Origin: Hydrogenophaga sp. BPS33
GTDB lineage: Bacteria > Pseudomonadota > Gammaproteobacteria > Burkholderiales > Burkholderiaceae_C
Direction of reading: 5' to 3'
Assembly: GCF_009859475.1 (NCBI RefSeq)
Contig: NZ_CP044550.1
Span: 1 to 64,000 of the forward strand
Length of the DNA stretch: 64,000 bases
Positions 8,446 to 16,584 of this stretch are shown here, in pieces. The notes beneath the pieces are model-generated. The model was not told where the DNA came from and did no database searches. It saw only the letters and a program-made list of their open reading frames with translations. The translations under genes were made by a program, and so were the position numbers. The number at the start of each line of letters is the position of its first letter. Positions within the stretch are counted from its first letter, which is position 1.

Positions 8446-9540
8446 ATGCATCCTGAGCGACGACTTGCCGACAAGCTCCTTACCGAGTTCACGGCCGTCC
8501 TGCGCGATCGACTCAATATCGATGGCATCGAGGCCGAGCATGAGCCAAGTTTCGGTACCGGCGCCGCAGACCTGGTCTTGAGCATCCCCGTTGATGGTGT
8601 GAGAGTCAAAGTGGTGGTTGAAGTCAAAAAGAACGCGTTCCCCCGCGACATCGAGTGGGCACGTGTGCAACTGGAAGGGCTGGAGAGAGAGGACAGCACC
8701 ATTGATCAAAAGATGGTCTGGGCCGAGTCGCTGAGCGAAGGAGCACGAAAGTCCCTGGAGGCCTTGGACATCGGCTACTTCGACAGCAGTGGAAGCATCA
8801 GTCTCAAGCTAGGCCGTCACCACATCCTCATCGACAGGCCCCCGATCAAGCCCCTTTGGCGTGAGGTCGGCACTGTCTTTACGCCTGAGCGGGCGAGAGT
8901 GCTGCATTCCCTGCTGTTGGGGTGGGATAAATGGCGCACCGGCGTCGAGTTGGCGAAAGATTCCCGTGCGAGCCCCAATACTGTCTCCGTACTCCTGCGC
9001 GAGCTGGAGAAACGCGGCATGGTGCAAAGCGAAGGGAGCGGTCGCAACGTGCGCCGCCAGCTGGTCCAGCCTGATGCACTTCTTGATGCATGGGCGAACC
9101 ACTGGGCAGAGGGAAAACGGCGCAAGACGCGCTGGTTCGCGTTCGCCCAAAACCCTGGAAACTTGGCGTTGCGCCTGGTATCGCGATTGCTCCAAGACCA
9201 CGATGAATGGGCCTTAACAGGCCAGTATGCGGCCAACTGCGTCACACCTCTTCTGACAGCGGTCAACGGTTTCGACATCATCGTCCCCGTGGGTATGGCC
9301 GAGGCCTTCGCCGAGGATCTTGAGCTGAAAAGAGCCGACAAGGGGTTCAACGTCACGCTCCACGAATGCGAAGACTTCGCCCTGCAGCATCGACTCCAAT
9401 TGCCCGATCGACATGGCTTCTTTGCCAGCCCCGTGATCCAGTACCTGGAGCTGGCCAACGAAGGTGGGCGCAGCAAGGAATTGGCCAATGAGCTGAAGAA
9501 CCATTTGGGCTTCCCCCAGTTTCCCGGACACATCCAATGA
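8446..9540 (+). CDS. AbiEi-like antitoxin/regulator with N-terminal nuclease-like fold, 3' end replaced by IS
   Basis: 364-aa frame. Residues 1-110 contain a PD-(D/E)xK-like core (GAADLVLSI followed by VVVEVKKNAF). Residues about 145-200 form a winged helix (ASPNTVSVLLRELEKRGMVQSE). The rest resembles the AbiEi antitoxin domain of type IV toxin-antitoxin systems (WALTGQYAANCVTPLL, FDIIVPVGMAEAF). The last 12 residues (LGFPQFPGHIQ) are read from the inverted repeat of the IS3 element starting at 9506, so the native terminus is lost. An AbiEii-type toxin gene would be expected downstream and is absent. Function of the truncated protein is uncertain. Confidence 0.6.
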   Translation: MHPERRLADKLLTEFTAVLRDRLNIDGIEAEHEPSFGTGAADLVLSIPVDGVRVKVVVEVKKNAFPRDIEWARVQLEGLEREDSTIDQKMVWAESLSEGARKSLEALDIGYFDSSGSISLKLGRHHILIDRPPIKPLWREVGTVFTPERARVLHSLLLGWDKWRTGVELAKDSRASPNTVSVLLRELEKRGMVQSEGSGRNVRRQLVQPDALLDAWANHWAEGKRRKTRWFAFAQNPGNLALRLVSRLLQDHDEWALTGQYAANCVTPLLTAVNGFDIIVPVGMAEAFAEDLELKRADKGFNVTLHECEDFALQHRLQLPDRHGFFASPVIQYLELANEGGRSKELANELKNHLGFPQFPGHIQ

Positions 9541-9563
9541 CATGATGTGTTCAGGAGATAGGC

Positions 9564-9860
9564 ATGACAAGAACCCGAAGGAGCTTCACGGACGAGTTCA
9601 AACGTGAAGCAGTGAAGCTGTGCAAGCAGCCAGGCGCCACCGTGACGCACATTGCACGGGACCTGGGTATTCAGACCAGTGTGCTCAGGCGTTGGGTCAC
9701 CCAGGAGCGTGGCGGGGTGTTGGACCTCAGGCCGAACCGGCCGCTTCGCAGTGAGGCCGCCACCGAGGTGGAGCGGTTGCAACGCGAACTGCGCCGCGTG
9801 ACCACGGAGCGCGACATCCTAAAAAAAGCGCTCGGCTACTTTGCAAAGGACCCGCAGTGA
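9564..9860 (+). CDS. IS3-family transposase OrfA
   Basis: 98-aa DNA-binding subunit with an N-terminal HTH (RSFTDEFKREAVKLC, then THIARDLGIQTSVLRRW) and a C-terminal leucine-zipper-like helix (EVERLQRELRRVTTERDILKKAL). A run of seven A residues in codons for LKK provides a -1 frameshift site into the orfB frame. The stop overlaps the GTG start of orfB (GTGA). Because orfB is disrupted, any OrfAB fusion would also be broken. Confidence 0.92.
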   Translation: MTRTRRSFTDEFKREAVKLCKQPGATVTHIARDLGIQTSVLRRWVTQERGGVLDLRPNRPLRSEAATEVERLQRELRRVTTERDILKKALGYFAKDPQ

Positions 9861-10450
9861 AGTACGGCTTCATCGCGCGGCATCGTAGTGTCTGGCCCAC
9901 CCGCACCATGTGCCGGGTTCTGGCGGTCTCCCACAGCGGCTTCTATGAATGGATGGACAGAGCGCCGAGTCAGCGCAGCCAGGACGACGCCAGGCTCACC
10001 CGGCTCATCCGAGAGAGCTTCGAGCTCAGCGACCGCACCTACGGCAGTCCACGCGTCTGGCACGACCTTCGAGCGCTGGGCGAGAGTTGCGGGATGAACC
10101 GGGTCATCCGGCTGATGCATCTGGCCAAGCTGCAAGCCCGCCACAAGCGTCGCAGGCTGCCTGGCGATACGGGCAGCAGGCTTGAGAACCACATCGCCCC
10201 CAACCATCTGCAGCGCGACTTCCAGGCCAGTGGTCCGAACCAGAAGTGGGTGGCCGACTTCACCTACATCTGGACGGCCGAGGGCTGGCTGTATGCGGCA
10301 GCGGTGATGGACCTGTACTCACGCCGCATCGTGGGGTGGTCGATGAGCGACACCATGCAGGCCAAGATGGTGAGCGACGCTTTGTTGATGGCTCTTTGGC
10401 GGCGCGGCAAACCCAGCGCGCTGATGCACCACTCGGACCAGGGCAGTCAG

Positions 10451-11901
10451 GGCGGATTCAATCGGTCGTCGCAACACCTTCAATCATGGAGGTGTTATGG
10501 GAAGACCAGCGGGCTGGATGCAAGAGTTAACGGGGCGATCGGCGATGCGATCACCTGGCGCGCCATCGCATCGGCGCGAAGTGGAGCGGCAGTTCTGGCA
10601 GCAGATCGCGAGCGGAATCACGAGTGAGAGGGCAGCCGAAGCTGTTGGCGTGTCGCAGCCCGTAGGCACACGCTGGTTCCGGCATCGTGGTGGCATGCCA
10701 TTGTTCTTATCAAAGTCTGTGTCCGTGAGGTATCTGTCCTTCGCGGAACGAGAAGAGATCGCGCTTCTGCGAGCTCAAGACGTCGGGGTACGGGAGATAG
10801 CTCGCCGTCTGGGACGAAGCCCGTCAACGGTCTCGAGGGAGTTGACGCGCAACGCGGCCACCCGCGGTGGCAAGCTCGAGTATCGAGCTTCGGTCGCTCA
10901 GTGGAAGTCCGAGCTGGTGGCCAGAAGGCCCAAGCCAGCCAAGCTGGTGGTGAACCCGCTTCTGCGCCAATATGTCCAAGACCGCTTGGAGGGCAACATC
11001 CTTGATGCTCAAGGTCGCGAAGTTGCAGGGCCTGTGCAAGCTGCGTTTCTCGGCCGCAACAAGCCTCATCGTAGTGACCGCAAATGGGTCAATGGCTGGT
11101 CGCCGGAGCAGATTGCGAACCGGCTGCAGGTCGACTTCCAGGATGATTCGTCCATGCGCATTTCTCACGAAGCCATCTACCAGGCCCTCTATATCCAGGG
11201 CAGAGGCGCCCTCAAGCGCGAGCTGGTGGGCTATCTGCGTACAGGGCGTGCGTTGCGCGTGCCACGGGCCAGGGCCCAGGCCAAAGCATGGGCTCATGTC
11301 AGCGAGGAGGTGATGATCTCCAGTCGACCTGCAGAGGCAAAAGACCGTGCCGTGCCTGGACATTGGGAAGGGGATTTGATCATCGGCCTGGACAGGTCCG
11401 CAATTGGGACGCTGGTGGAGCGGTCGAGCCGCTTCACCATGCTCGTGCACTTGCCTCGCGAGGCAGGCTATGGACTGACTCCCCGGACGAAGAATGGCCC
11501 CGCGCTAGCGGGTTACGGGGCAATCACCATGGCCAACGCGCTCAAGAGAATCGTGACCACGCTACCTGCCCAGTTGTGGCAATCACTGACGTGGGATCGT
11601 GGCAAGGAACTGTCCGACCATGCTCGATTCACCATTGAGTCCGGAGTGAAGGTCTTCTTTGCCGATCCTCACAGTCCATGGCAGCGCGGCACGAACGAGA
11701 ACACGAACGGGCTGTTGCGCCAGTACTTCCCGAAAGGCACTGACCTGTCACGGTGGAGCGAGCAGGAGATTCAAGCCGTGGCCCGGACCTTGAACAACAG
11801 GCCGCGTAAAACGCTGGGCTGGAAGACACCAGCTGAGACTTTGAACGAGTACCTAAAATCCGTTCGACAACCCGGTGTTGCGACGACCGGTTGAATCCGC
11901 C
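10451..11901 (+). mobile_element. IS30-family insertion sequence nested in IS3 orfB
   Basis: 1451-bp element bounded by inverted repeats: the left end starts GGCGGATTCAATCGGTCGTC, and the right end is the complement with one mismatch (C for T) over 28 bp. It is flanked by a 3-bp CAG duplication (10448-10450 and 11902-11904), which is typical of IS30. It carries one full-length transposase gene and looks intact, so it probably arrived recently. Confidence 0.95.
10497..11894 (+). CDS. IS30-family transposase
   Basis: 465-aa transposase. An N-terminal helical domain (GITSERAAEAVGVSQPVGTRWFRHRGG) is followed by the IS30 HTH (YLSFAEREEIALLRAQ, then VREIARRLGRSPSTVSREL). The catalytic DDE domain follows, with PGHWEGDLIIG, LTWDRGKELSDH and HSPWQRGTNENTNGLLRQYFPKG, ending in LNNRPRKTLGWKTPAE. 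All hallmark motifs are present and the frame is complete, stopping 7 bp inside the right inverted repeat. Confidence 0.95.
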   Translation: MGRPAGWMQELTGRSAMRSPGAPSHRREVERQFWQQIASGITSERAAEAVGVSQPVGTRWFRHRGGMPLFLSKSVSVRYLSFAEREEIALLRAQDVGVREIARRLGRSPSTVSRELTRNAATRGGKLEYRASVAQWKSELVARRPKPAKLVVNPLLRQYVQDRLEGNILDAQGREVAGPVQAAFLGRNKPHRSDRKWVNGWSPEQIANRLQVDFQDDSSMRISHEAIYQALYIQGRGALKRELVGYLRTGRALRVPRARAQAKAWAHVSEEVMISSRPAEAKDRAVPGHWEGDLIIGLDRSAIGTLVERSSRFTMLVHLPREAGYGLTPRTKNGPALAGYGAITMANALKRIVTTLPAQLWQSLTWDRGKELSDHARFTIESGVKVFFADPHSPWQRGTNENTNGLLRQYFPKGTDLSRWSEQEIQAVARTLNNRPRKTLGWKTPAETLNEYLKSVRQPGVATTG

Positions 11902-12205
11902 CAGTACACCAGCGACGACTTCCAGCAACTGCTCAAGGCACAGGGCATCACCTGCAGCATGAGCCGTCGCGGTGAATGCTGGGACAACGCCGCGATGGAG
12001 AGCTTCTTCTCATCCATGAAGACCGAGAGGCTCAGCCGCAAGGTCTACAGGACAAGGGAAGAGGCCAGGTCCGATGTGTTCGATTACATCGAGCGCTTCT
12101 ACAACCCGGTGCGCAAACACTCAAAGCTAGACTTCCTCAGCCCAGTTGACTTTGAGCAAGGCTTGATGGGCTAAGCAAACCGTCCGGGAAACTGGGGGAA
12201 GCCCA

Positions 12206-13225
12206 GATGTCCTCAAATCGCGTCGTGTACTGCGGTGTGCGCCGCTCTTGCTTCATGTCCCATTCGCGCGGCGGGCCAGCCTTGCCAGTAGAGGCGGAGT
12301 GCACACTACCCTTGCCAAAGCGCCCATTGATCGCATCCATTGCCACCATGAGGCGCTCGCGCGCACCGTTGTGCGCAGGTTCGGCCGGCGCATCGAAGTC
12401 CAGGTTTCCCTGCTGCATCGACGCTGGCAGAAGATCCACAAGGATTACCCCGGCCTTGCTGAAACGGTAGCCAGGCGCGTACATGCATCGCATGCCGTCA
12501 GCCGCTGCCTGCACCAGTGCGAGAGTATCTGCGGTGGGTTTCGGAAGCTGCACGACGATGCTGCGTGATAGCTGTGGACCGGCCCTGTGGGGAGAGGTGT
12601 GCACGAACTCGAGCATTTCGGTCGCGACGCTGTCCTGTGCCCGCAGCTTCTCTGCCGCTCTACCAGCGAACTCGCTCACTGCTTCGATCAGCGGTGGCAA
12701 CTCGTGTATAGGCTTCCCAAAGGAGCGAGTGCAAGCGATCTGTTTTTTGGGCCCCGGTGCGCTGTCGAGCTCGATGCACTGCAGTCCTTGCAGTTCGCGA
12801 AGCGTGCGTTCCAAAGACACGCCCCAGCGGCGCCGTACCGTGGCTGGATCCATTCGGACAAAGTCGAGGACGGTCTGAATTTCGCCTTCCTTCAGTTGCT
12901 TTCCGATGCGCGGTCTCACGCCCCATACCTCACTGACATCCGTGGTTCGCAGCAAGGCGTCGAGGTCAGACGAGGGAAGGGCTGCGAGGTTGTAAATCTG
13001 CGCCAGATCCATGGGATAGCTGCCCGGCTTACGCTCTGCAGTCTTTGCGATGTGGTTCGCCAGCTTAGCCAGCGTTTTCGTTGGCCCGATCCCCACGCAG
13101 CAAGGAATTCCTGTCCAACGAAGAATTCGCTCGCACACGATGCGTGCGTGACGCACCAGGTCACCCCTCACACCATCCAGGCCTATGAATCCTTCGTGAA
13201 TGGAATAGCTCTCCGAGGGTTGGCC
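12206..13225 (-). pseudogene. umuC: umuC-like Y-family polymerase relic, truncated at both ends
   Basis: Reading leftward, the remnant encodes ILRWTGIPCCVGIGPTKTLAKLANH, then a helix-hairpin-helix and little-finger region, ending RRTPQYTTRFEDI next to the IS3 end, where the family has only a few more residues. The palm region is missing. Upstream of the GTG at 13171 the frame continues 18 codons as YSIHEGFIGLDGV, a degraded form of the catalytic YSIDE motif with Asp to His, then hits TAG (13226-13228). The last 11 codons of the extended frame come from the IS3 repeat. It cannot be an active polymerase. Confidence 0.88.
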
Positions 13226-13395
13226 CTAACCCCGCAGGCAGTGACAACATTCGGTCGCTCATTTAAGCTATTTACGGGATGTTGTGCTAGTTGCACCTGG
13301 CTTTATCCGCCGGACACAATCCGCGAGTTGTGTCTTGCGAAGATGTGCAATGTGGTGATCGTCACTGGCTTCAGGATGCCTGAAATCGGGTGATC

Positions 13396-14580
13396 TTACC
13401 GATTCGATCTTGGCGTTTCACCTGGTAGGGCCAAAAGCGCAAGCAGGGCCATGATGCCCAGACCCGCCGACAACAAAAGTGCTCCTGCCCCCCATCGCAC
13501 CAACGCCAATCCGAAAAGGAACGGCGCCAACGCCTGCGCCACGCGCGCCGGCAACATTAGCCACCCTTGTCGCAGGCCATAGCCCTGAGGTCCGAACAGC
13601 ACCAACGGTAGCGTGCCTTTGGCGATGGTGAGAATGCCGTTGCCTGCACCGTGCAGAACGGCGAAGAGCGGGGCTAGCACTGGTCCGGCGATGAGTAGCG
13701 CCACCACGCCGACCGGATGCCCTAGCGACGCGAGCCGCGCCGACAACAGCGGGTGCACATGGCGTAGGAAACCGAATTCGAGCAGCCGGCCGGCCACTTG
13801 TGCAGGACCGATCAGAGCGCCCACGCCCACCGCAACGGCCAGGCTTGCGCCACTGGCTTGCAGCAGACTGGGAAGATGCGCCGCCATCGCGGTGCTGATG
13901 AACCAGGTGGTGGCAAAGACGAAGGCCAGCAATGCCGTGGTGACACGTGCACGGACTGCGGACTGCGGCACGGCGTCAATGTCCAAAGGCTTCTTTGAAT
14001 CGGATGGCGCCACCACGGCGACGCGCGGCAGTGCAGCGTTCAACGGCAACCCGAACACCAGATGAAGACCGGCCCATGCGAAGCAAGCACCTCGCCAGCC
14101 GAACTGGGCTTCGAGCAATGTCGACAGAGGCCAGCCCACCGTGCTGGCGAAACCCGCGATCAGCGTGATCCCGGTGATGGCGCTTCGCGACCCGTGACCA
14201 TACAGCCTAACCAAAGCCGAAAACGCGGCTTCGTACAGACCGCTGCCCATGGCCAGACCGATCAACATCCAGGCGGCGAACAGCGACCAGACGCCTTGTG
14301 ATGCGCCGAGTGCAACGAGCCCGATCGCAAAGAACAAGCTGGTGCCCATCAGCACCGGGCGCCCGCCGTGGAGATCGATGGCGCGCCCGGCCCATGGACC
14401 GACCAGTGCGGAGACACCCAGAGCAACCGAGAACGCTGCAAACACCGTGGGCGTATTCACGCCGAGGTCGCGTGCCATAGGTACTGCCAGCATTGCCGGC
14501 AGATAGTAGGTGGAGGCCCATGCCAAGGTCTGGGCAGTCCCCAGCGCCGCGACGGTGCCGACGTTGCTCGCGGAGGCCAT
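13396..14580 (-). CDS. MFS transporter of the arsenic-type operon
   Basis: 394-aa, 12-segment major facilitator beginning MASASNVGTVAALGTAQTLAWASTYYLP. The MFS signature between segments 2 and 3 reads GRAIDLHGGRPVLMG. The start is the ATG at 14580, only 1 bp after the stop of the flavoprotein gene; a longer reading frame upstream overlaps that gene and is not protein-like. It is third in the arsR-flavoprotein-MFS operon, so it probably exports an arsenical or a product of the flavoprotein. It does not look like ArsB, and the exact substrate cannot be read from the sequence. Confidence 0.8.
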   Translation of the reverse strand: MASASNVGTVAALGTAQTLAWASTYYLPAMLAVPMARDLGVNTPTVFAAFSVALGVSALVGPWAGRAIDLHGGRPVLMGTSLFFAIGLVALGASQGVWSLFAAWMLIGLAMGSGLYEAAFSALVRLYGHGSRSAITGITLIAGFASTVGWPLSTLLEAQFGWRGACFAWAGLHLVFGLPLNAALPRVAVVAPSDSKKPLDIDAVPQSAVRARVTTALLAFVFATTWFISTAMAAHLPSLLQASGASLAVAVGVGALIGPAQVAGRLLEFGFLRHVHPLLSARLASLGHPVGVVALLIAGPVLAPLFAVLHGAGNGILTIAKGTLPLVLFGPQGYGLRQGWLMLPARVAQALAPFLFGLALVRWGAGALLLSAGLGIMALLALLALPGETPRSNR

Positions 14581-14581
14581 C

Positions 14582-16048
14582 TCAGCTGCAGCAGGCTTTG
14601 GACGGGGCAGCGCGCGGCCGTTCGGCCTCAGGCGGTGTCGTCGCTGAAGTCGCTCTTTTGGGGCCACAACCGCAGCCAGATTGACTTTGAGCCCTGCTCA
14701 TCTGATCGAGCGAGCAGCAGGCAACCGTGTCGAATTTGGCCGGGCCACCGCAACAGCTCGCATTCCCAGCAGTGAGGTCTGGGCTTGCCAGATTTACTGA
14801 GCACACACCGGTCTCGGGCAATTCAAGCTGCACGTCGTCGGCGGCGCGAAGGTCGCCAGCCAATGCTGCAACCACCGAGCGCGCCTGCTCATAGCCCGTG
14901 GCCATTAGGAAGCTGGGTGCGCGGCCGTAGCTCTTGGCGCCAATGGCATAAAAGCCTGGCTCAGGGTGCATGAGCTCTCGGTGCCCGTGCGGGCGCACTG
15001 TGCCGCAGCTGTGCACGTTCGGATCGATCAATGGTGCCAGCGCGTCGGTGCTCTCAAGCCACGGGTCCAGGCGCAGGCGCAGTTCCCGAGTGATGTTGAG
15101 GTCGGGTCGTGCACCTGTCGAGACGATGATCTCATCGATGCCCTCGATAGGAGTCTTGTCCACATCTGCAGCGAACAGGCGCATGCCATCGGGCTGCGCG
15201 ACGATCTCTCGAATGCCAAAACCGAGATGCAATTCGAGCCGCCCTTCCTCGATCATGGCGCGAAGGCTTGTGCCCAGTTGGCCTCGTGCGGGCAATCCAT
15301 CGTTTTCGCCACCACCGAAGAGCTTTCGCAGGTCGGTGCCTCTCACCGCCCAGACAACGCGCGTGTCGGGCTCCTGTTCGGCCAGTCTGGCGAGAGCGAG
15401 CAAGTTGCCGGCGGCAGAGTGCCCGGCCCCCACCACCAGCACCTTGCGTCCAACATAGCGGTGACGATCCGTGTCCAGCACGTCGGGCATGCCATGCGCG
15501 ATGTGCGCGCGTGCCTCGATCTCCCCGAGTACTGGCAAGCCATGCACGCCCAGTGGGTTGGGTTGCGACCAGGTTCCTGAGGCATCGATCACTGCACGGG
15601 CACGCACTTCGCGCAAACCCTTGTCGCTCTGGACTTGCAGCAGAAAATCTGCGTGTTCGCGGCCTGCGGTCTTGGCCTTGTCGAAGCCATCGCGCGAGAC
15701 GGCGGTGACGCGGGCCCCGAATTGGATGTGAGGCGCCAAGGCAGGCGTGCGAGCCAACGGCGCAAGGTAGTCATCCACGACTTCCCCGGCCGTTGGCAAG
15801 TCGTCGTCATTGGGGGCAGACCAGCCGGTGGTTTCCAGCAAGGCACGTGCGGCGCGATCGACGTTGTAGCGCCATGGCGAAAACAGCCGCACGTGGCGGT
15901 AGCTGCCAAGGTGGGTCGCGACGCTGGTGCCGGCCTCCAGCACCACGACCGGCAGACCACGCCCCACTAAATGGGCTGCAGCAGCCAAGCCGACCGGACC
16001 GGCACCGATCACGGCTACTGGTGAGGAAGAGGTGGATTGCTCCTTCAT
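14582..16048 (-). CDS. FAD/NAD(P)-dependent oxidoreductase with Cys-rich tail, ars operon
   Basis: 488-aa flavin monooxygenase-like protein. The FAD Rossmann motif GAGPVGLAAAAHL is near residue 15 and a second nucleotide motif VVGAGHSAAGN is near residue 206. The C-terminal 70 residues carry four Cys clusters (CCGGP, ACCSLD, SGCGCGP, KACCS), possibly a metalloid-binding tail. It lies directly downstream of arsR and upstream of an MFS gene. ArsO-like flavoproteins occur in such operons, but the reaction of this group is not settled; oxidation of an arsenical is an inference from context. Confidence 0.75.
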   Translation of the reverse strand: MKEQSTSSSPVAVIGAGPVGLAAAAHLVGRGLPVVVLEAGTSVATHLGSYRHVRLFSPWRYNVDRAARALLETTGWSAPNDDDLPTAGEVVDDYLAPLARTPALAPHIQFGARVTAVSRDGFDKAKTAGREHADFLLQVQSDKGLREVRARAVIDASGTWSQPNPLGVHGLPVLGEIEARAHIAHGMPDVLDTDRHRYVGRKVLVVGAGHSAAGNLLALARLAEQEPDTRVVWAVRGTDLRKLFGGGENDGLPARGQLGTSLRAMIEEGRLELHLGFGIREIVAQPDGMRLFAADVDKTPIEGIDEIIVSTGARPDLNITRELRLRLDPWLESTDALAPLIDPNVHSCGTVRPHGHRELMHPEPGFYAIGAKSYGRAPSFLMATGYEQARSVVAALAGDLRAADDVQLELPETGVCSVNLASPDLTAGNASCCGGPAKFDTVACCSLDQMSRAQSQSGCGCGPKRATSATTPPEAERPRAAPSKACCS

Positions 16049-16109
16049 GATTGACTCCTTCGTTCTTCGTCGATGTACGAATTAATGGGCAAAAAAAAGG
16101 GCACTCCAC

Positions 16110-16418
16110 TCAGAGTGCCTCGACCAGCCGCTTGAGCACGGCCAACCGATCGGGATTGACGCAGTAGCACGTGCGCTGCTCTTCCGCCGAACCCAGCACC
16201 AATCCTGCATCCTTGAGTACCTTGACGTGCTGTGACGTGGTGGACGGGGCCAGCTCGACCACGTCCGACAGGTTGCCGAAGTAGCAGGTGCCGTGGTGCG
16301 CCAGGTGTTGCAGCAGTCGAATGCGCGCAGGGTGCGCCAGTGCCTTGAGCAGAACGGCCAGCTCTTCGGCATCCAGTTCTTCGTCGACTGGCAAAGGGGC
16401 GCAGTGAGTTTTTGCCAT
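16110..16418 (-). CDS. arsR: ArsR/SmtB-family metalloid-responsive repressor
   Basis: 102-aa winged-helix repressor. The core HTH reads LSDVVELAPSTTSQHVKVLKDAGLV after HPARIRLLQHLAHHG. Cys residues at THC (6), GTCYF (about 45) and RTCYCVN (two near 85) are candidate As(III) ligands. It is first in the leftward operon with the flavoprotein and MFS genes. The probable operator is the dyad at 16430-16451 immediately upstream of the ATG. Confidence 0.92.
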   Translation of the reverse strand: MAKTHCAPLPVDEELDAEELAVLLKALAHPARIRLLQHLAHHGTCYFGNLSDVVELAPSTTSQHVKVLKDAGLVLGSAEEQRTCYCVNPDRLAVLKRLVEAL

Positions 16419-16429
16419 GGCTTATTTCG

Positions 16430-16451
16430 TTATTCGCAAAATTACGAATAA
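16430..16451. promoter_or_regulatory. ArsR operator candidate
   Basis: Inverted repeat TTATTCG-N8-CGAATAA located 12 bp upstream of the arsR ATG in AT-rich DNA. ArsR-family operators are typically imperfect 12-2-12 or similar AT-rich dyads at this position. The match is to the type of site, not to a published sequence for this repressor. Confidence 0.65.
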
Positions 16452-16584
16452 GTGTAGTGACCAGAGAGATTGGAGTCAACATCTCTACGCCAGTCGGGTC
16501 CTGGGGGTGGGCCACTCGCGTACGTCCAATGCAAGGCAGCCGCCGAGTTACAGTGTGCGCATGGAAGACAAAGGGAGCGGGAAC

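Larger units (their letters stand above)
9857..12174 (+). pseudogene. IS3-family transposase OrfB, split by an IS30 insertion
   Basis: The DDE integrase catalytic subunit is split in two pieces. 9857-10450 encodes residues 1-198 (HTH_21 region, then KWVADFTYIWTAEGWLYAAAVMDLYSRRIVGW and HHSDQGSQ). 11905-12174 encodes the remaining 89 residues (YTSDDFQQLLKAQGITCSMS, CWDNAAMESFFSS with the catalytic Glu, and RFYNPVRKHSKLDF). Joining the two restores an uninterrupted 287-aa frame, so the insertion is the only lesion visible. The element cannot make its own active transposase but could be mobilised in trans. Confidence 0.92.
9506..12205 (+). mobile_element. IS3-family insertion sequence, interrupted
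   Basis: Terminal inverted repeats of 24 bp match exactly: 9506-9529 begins TGGGCTTCCCCCAGTTTCCC and 12182-12205 is its reverse complement. Removing the inserted IS30 element plus one duplicated CAG leaves 1246 bp, normal for IS3. It contains orfA, an A7 slippery run for -1 frameshifting at 9821-9827, and orfB. No target duplication is visible (CATT to the left, GATG to the right). It lies between a truncated AbiEi-like gene and a truncated umuC. Confidence 0.93.

Noticed and set aside
13226..13395. Region upstream of the umuC relic as a continuation of umuC
   Set aside because: Beyond the TAG at 13226-13228 the translated sequence no longer resembles a Y-family polymerase.
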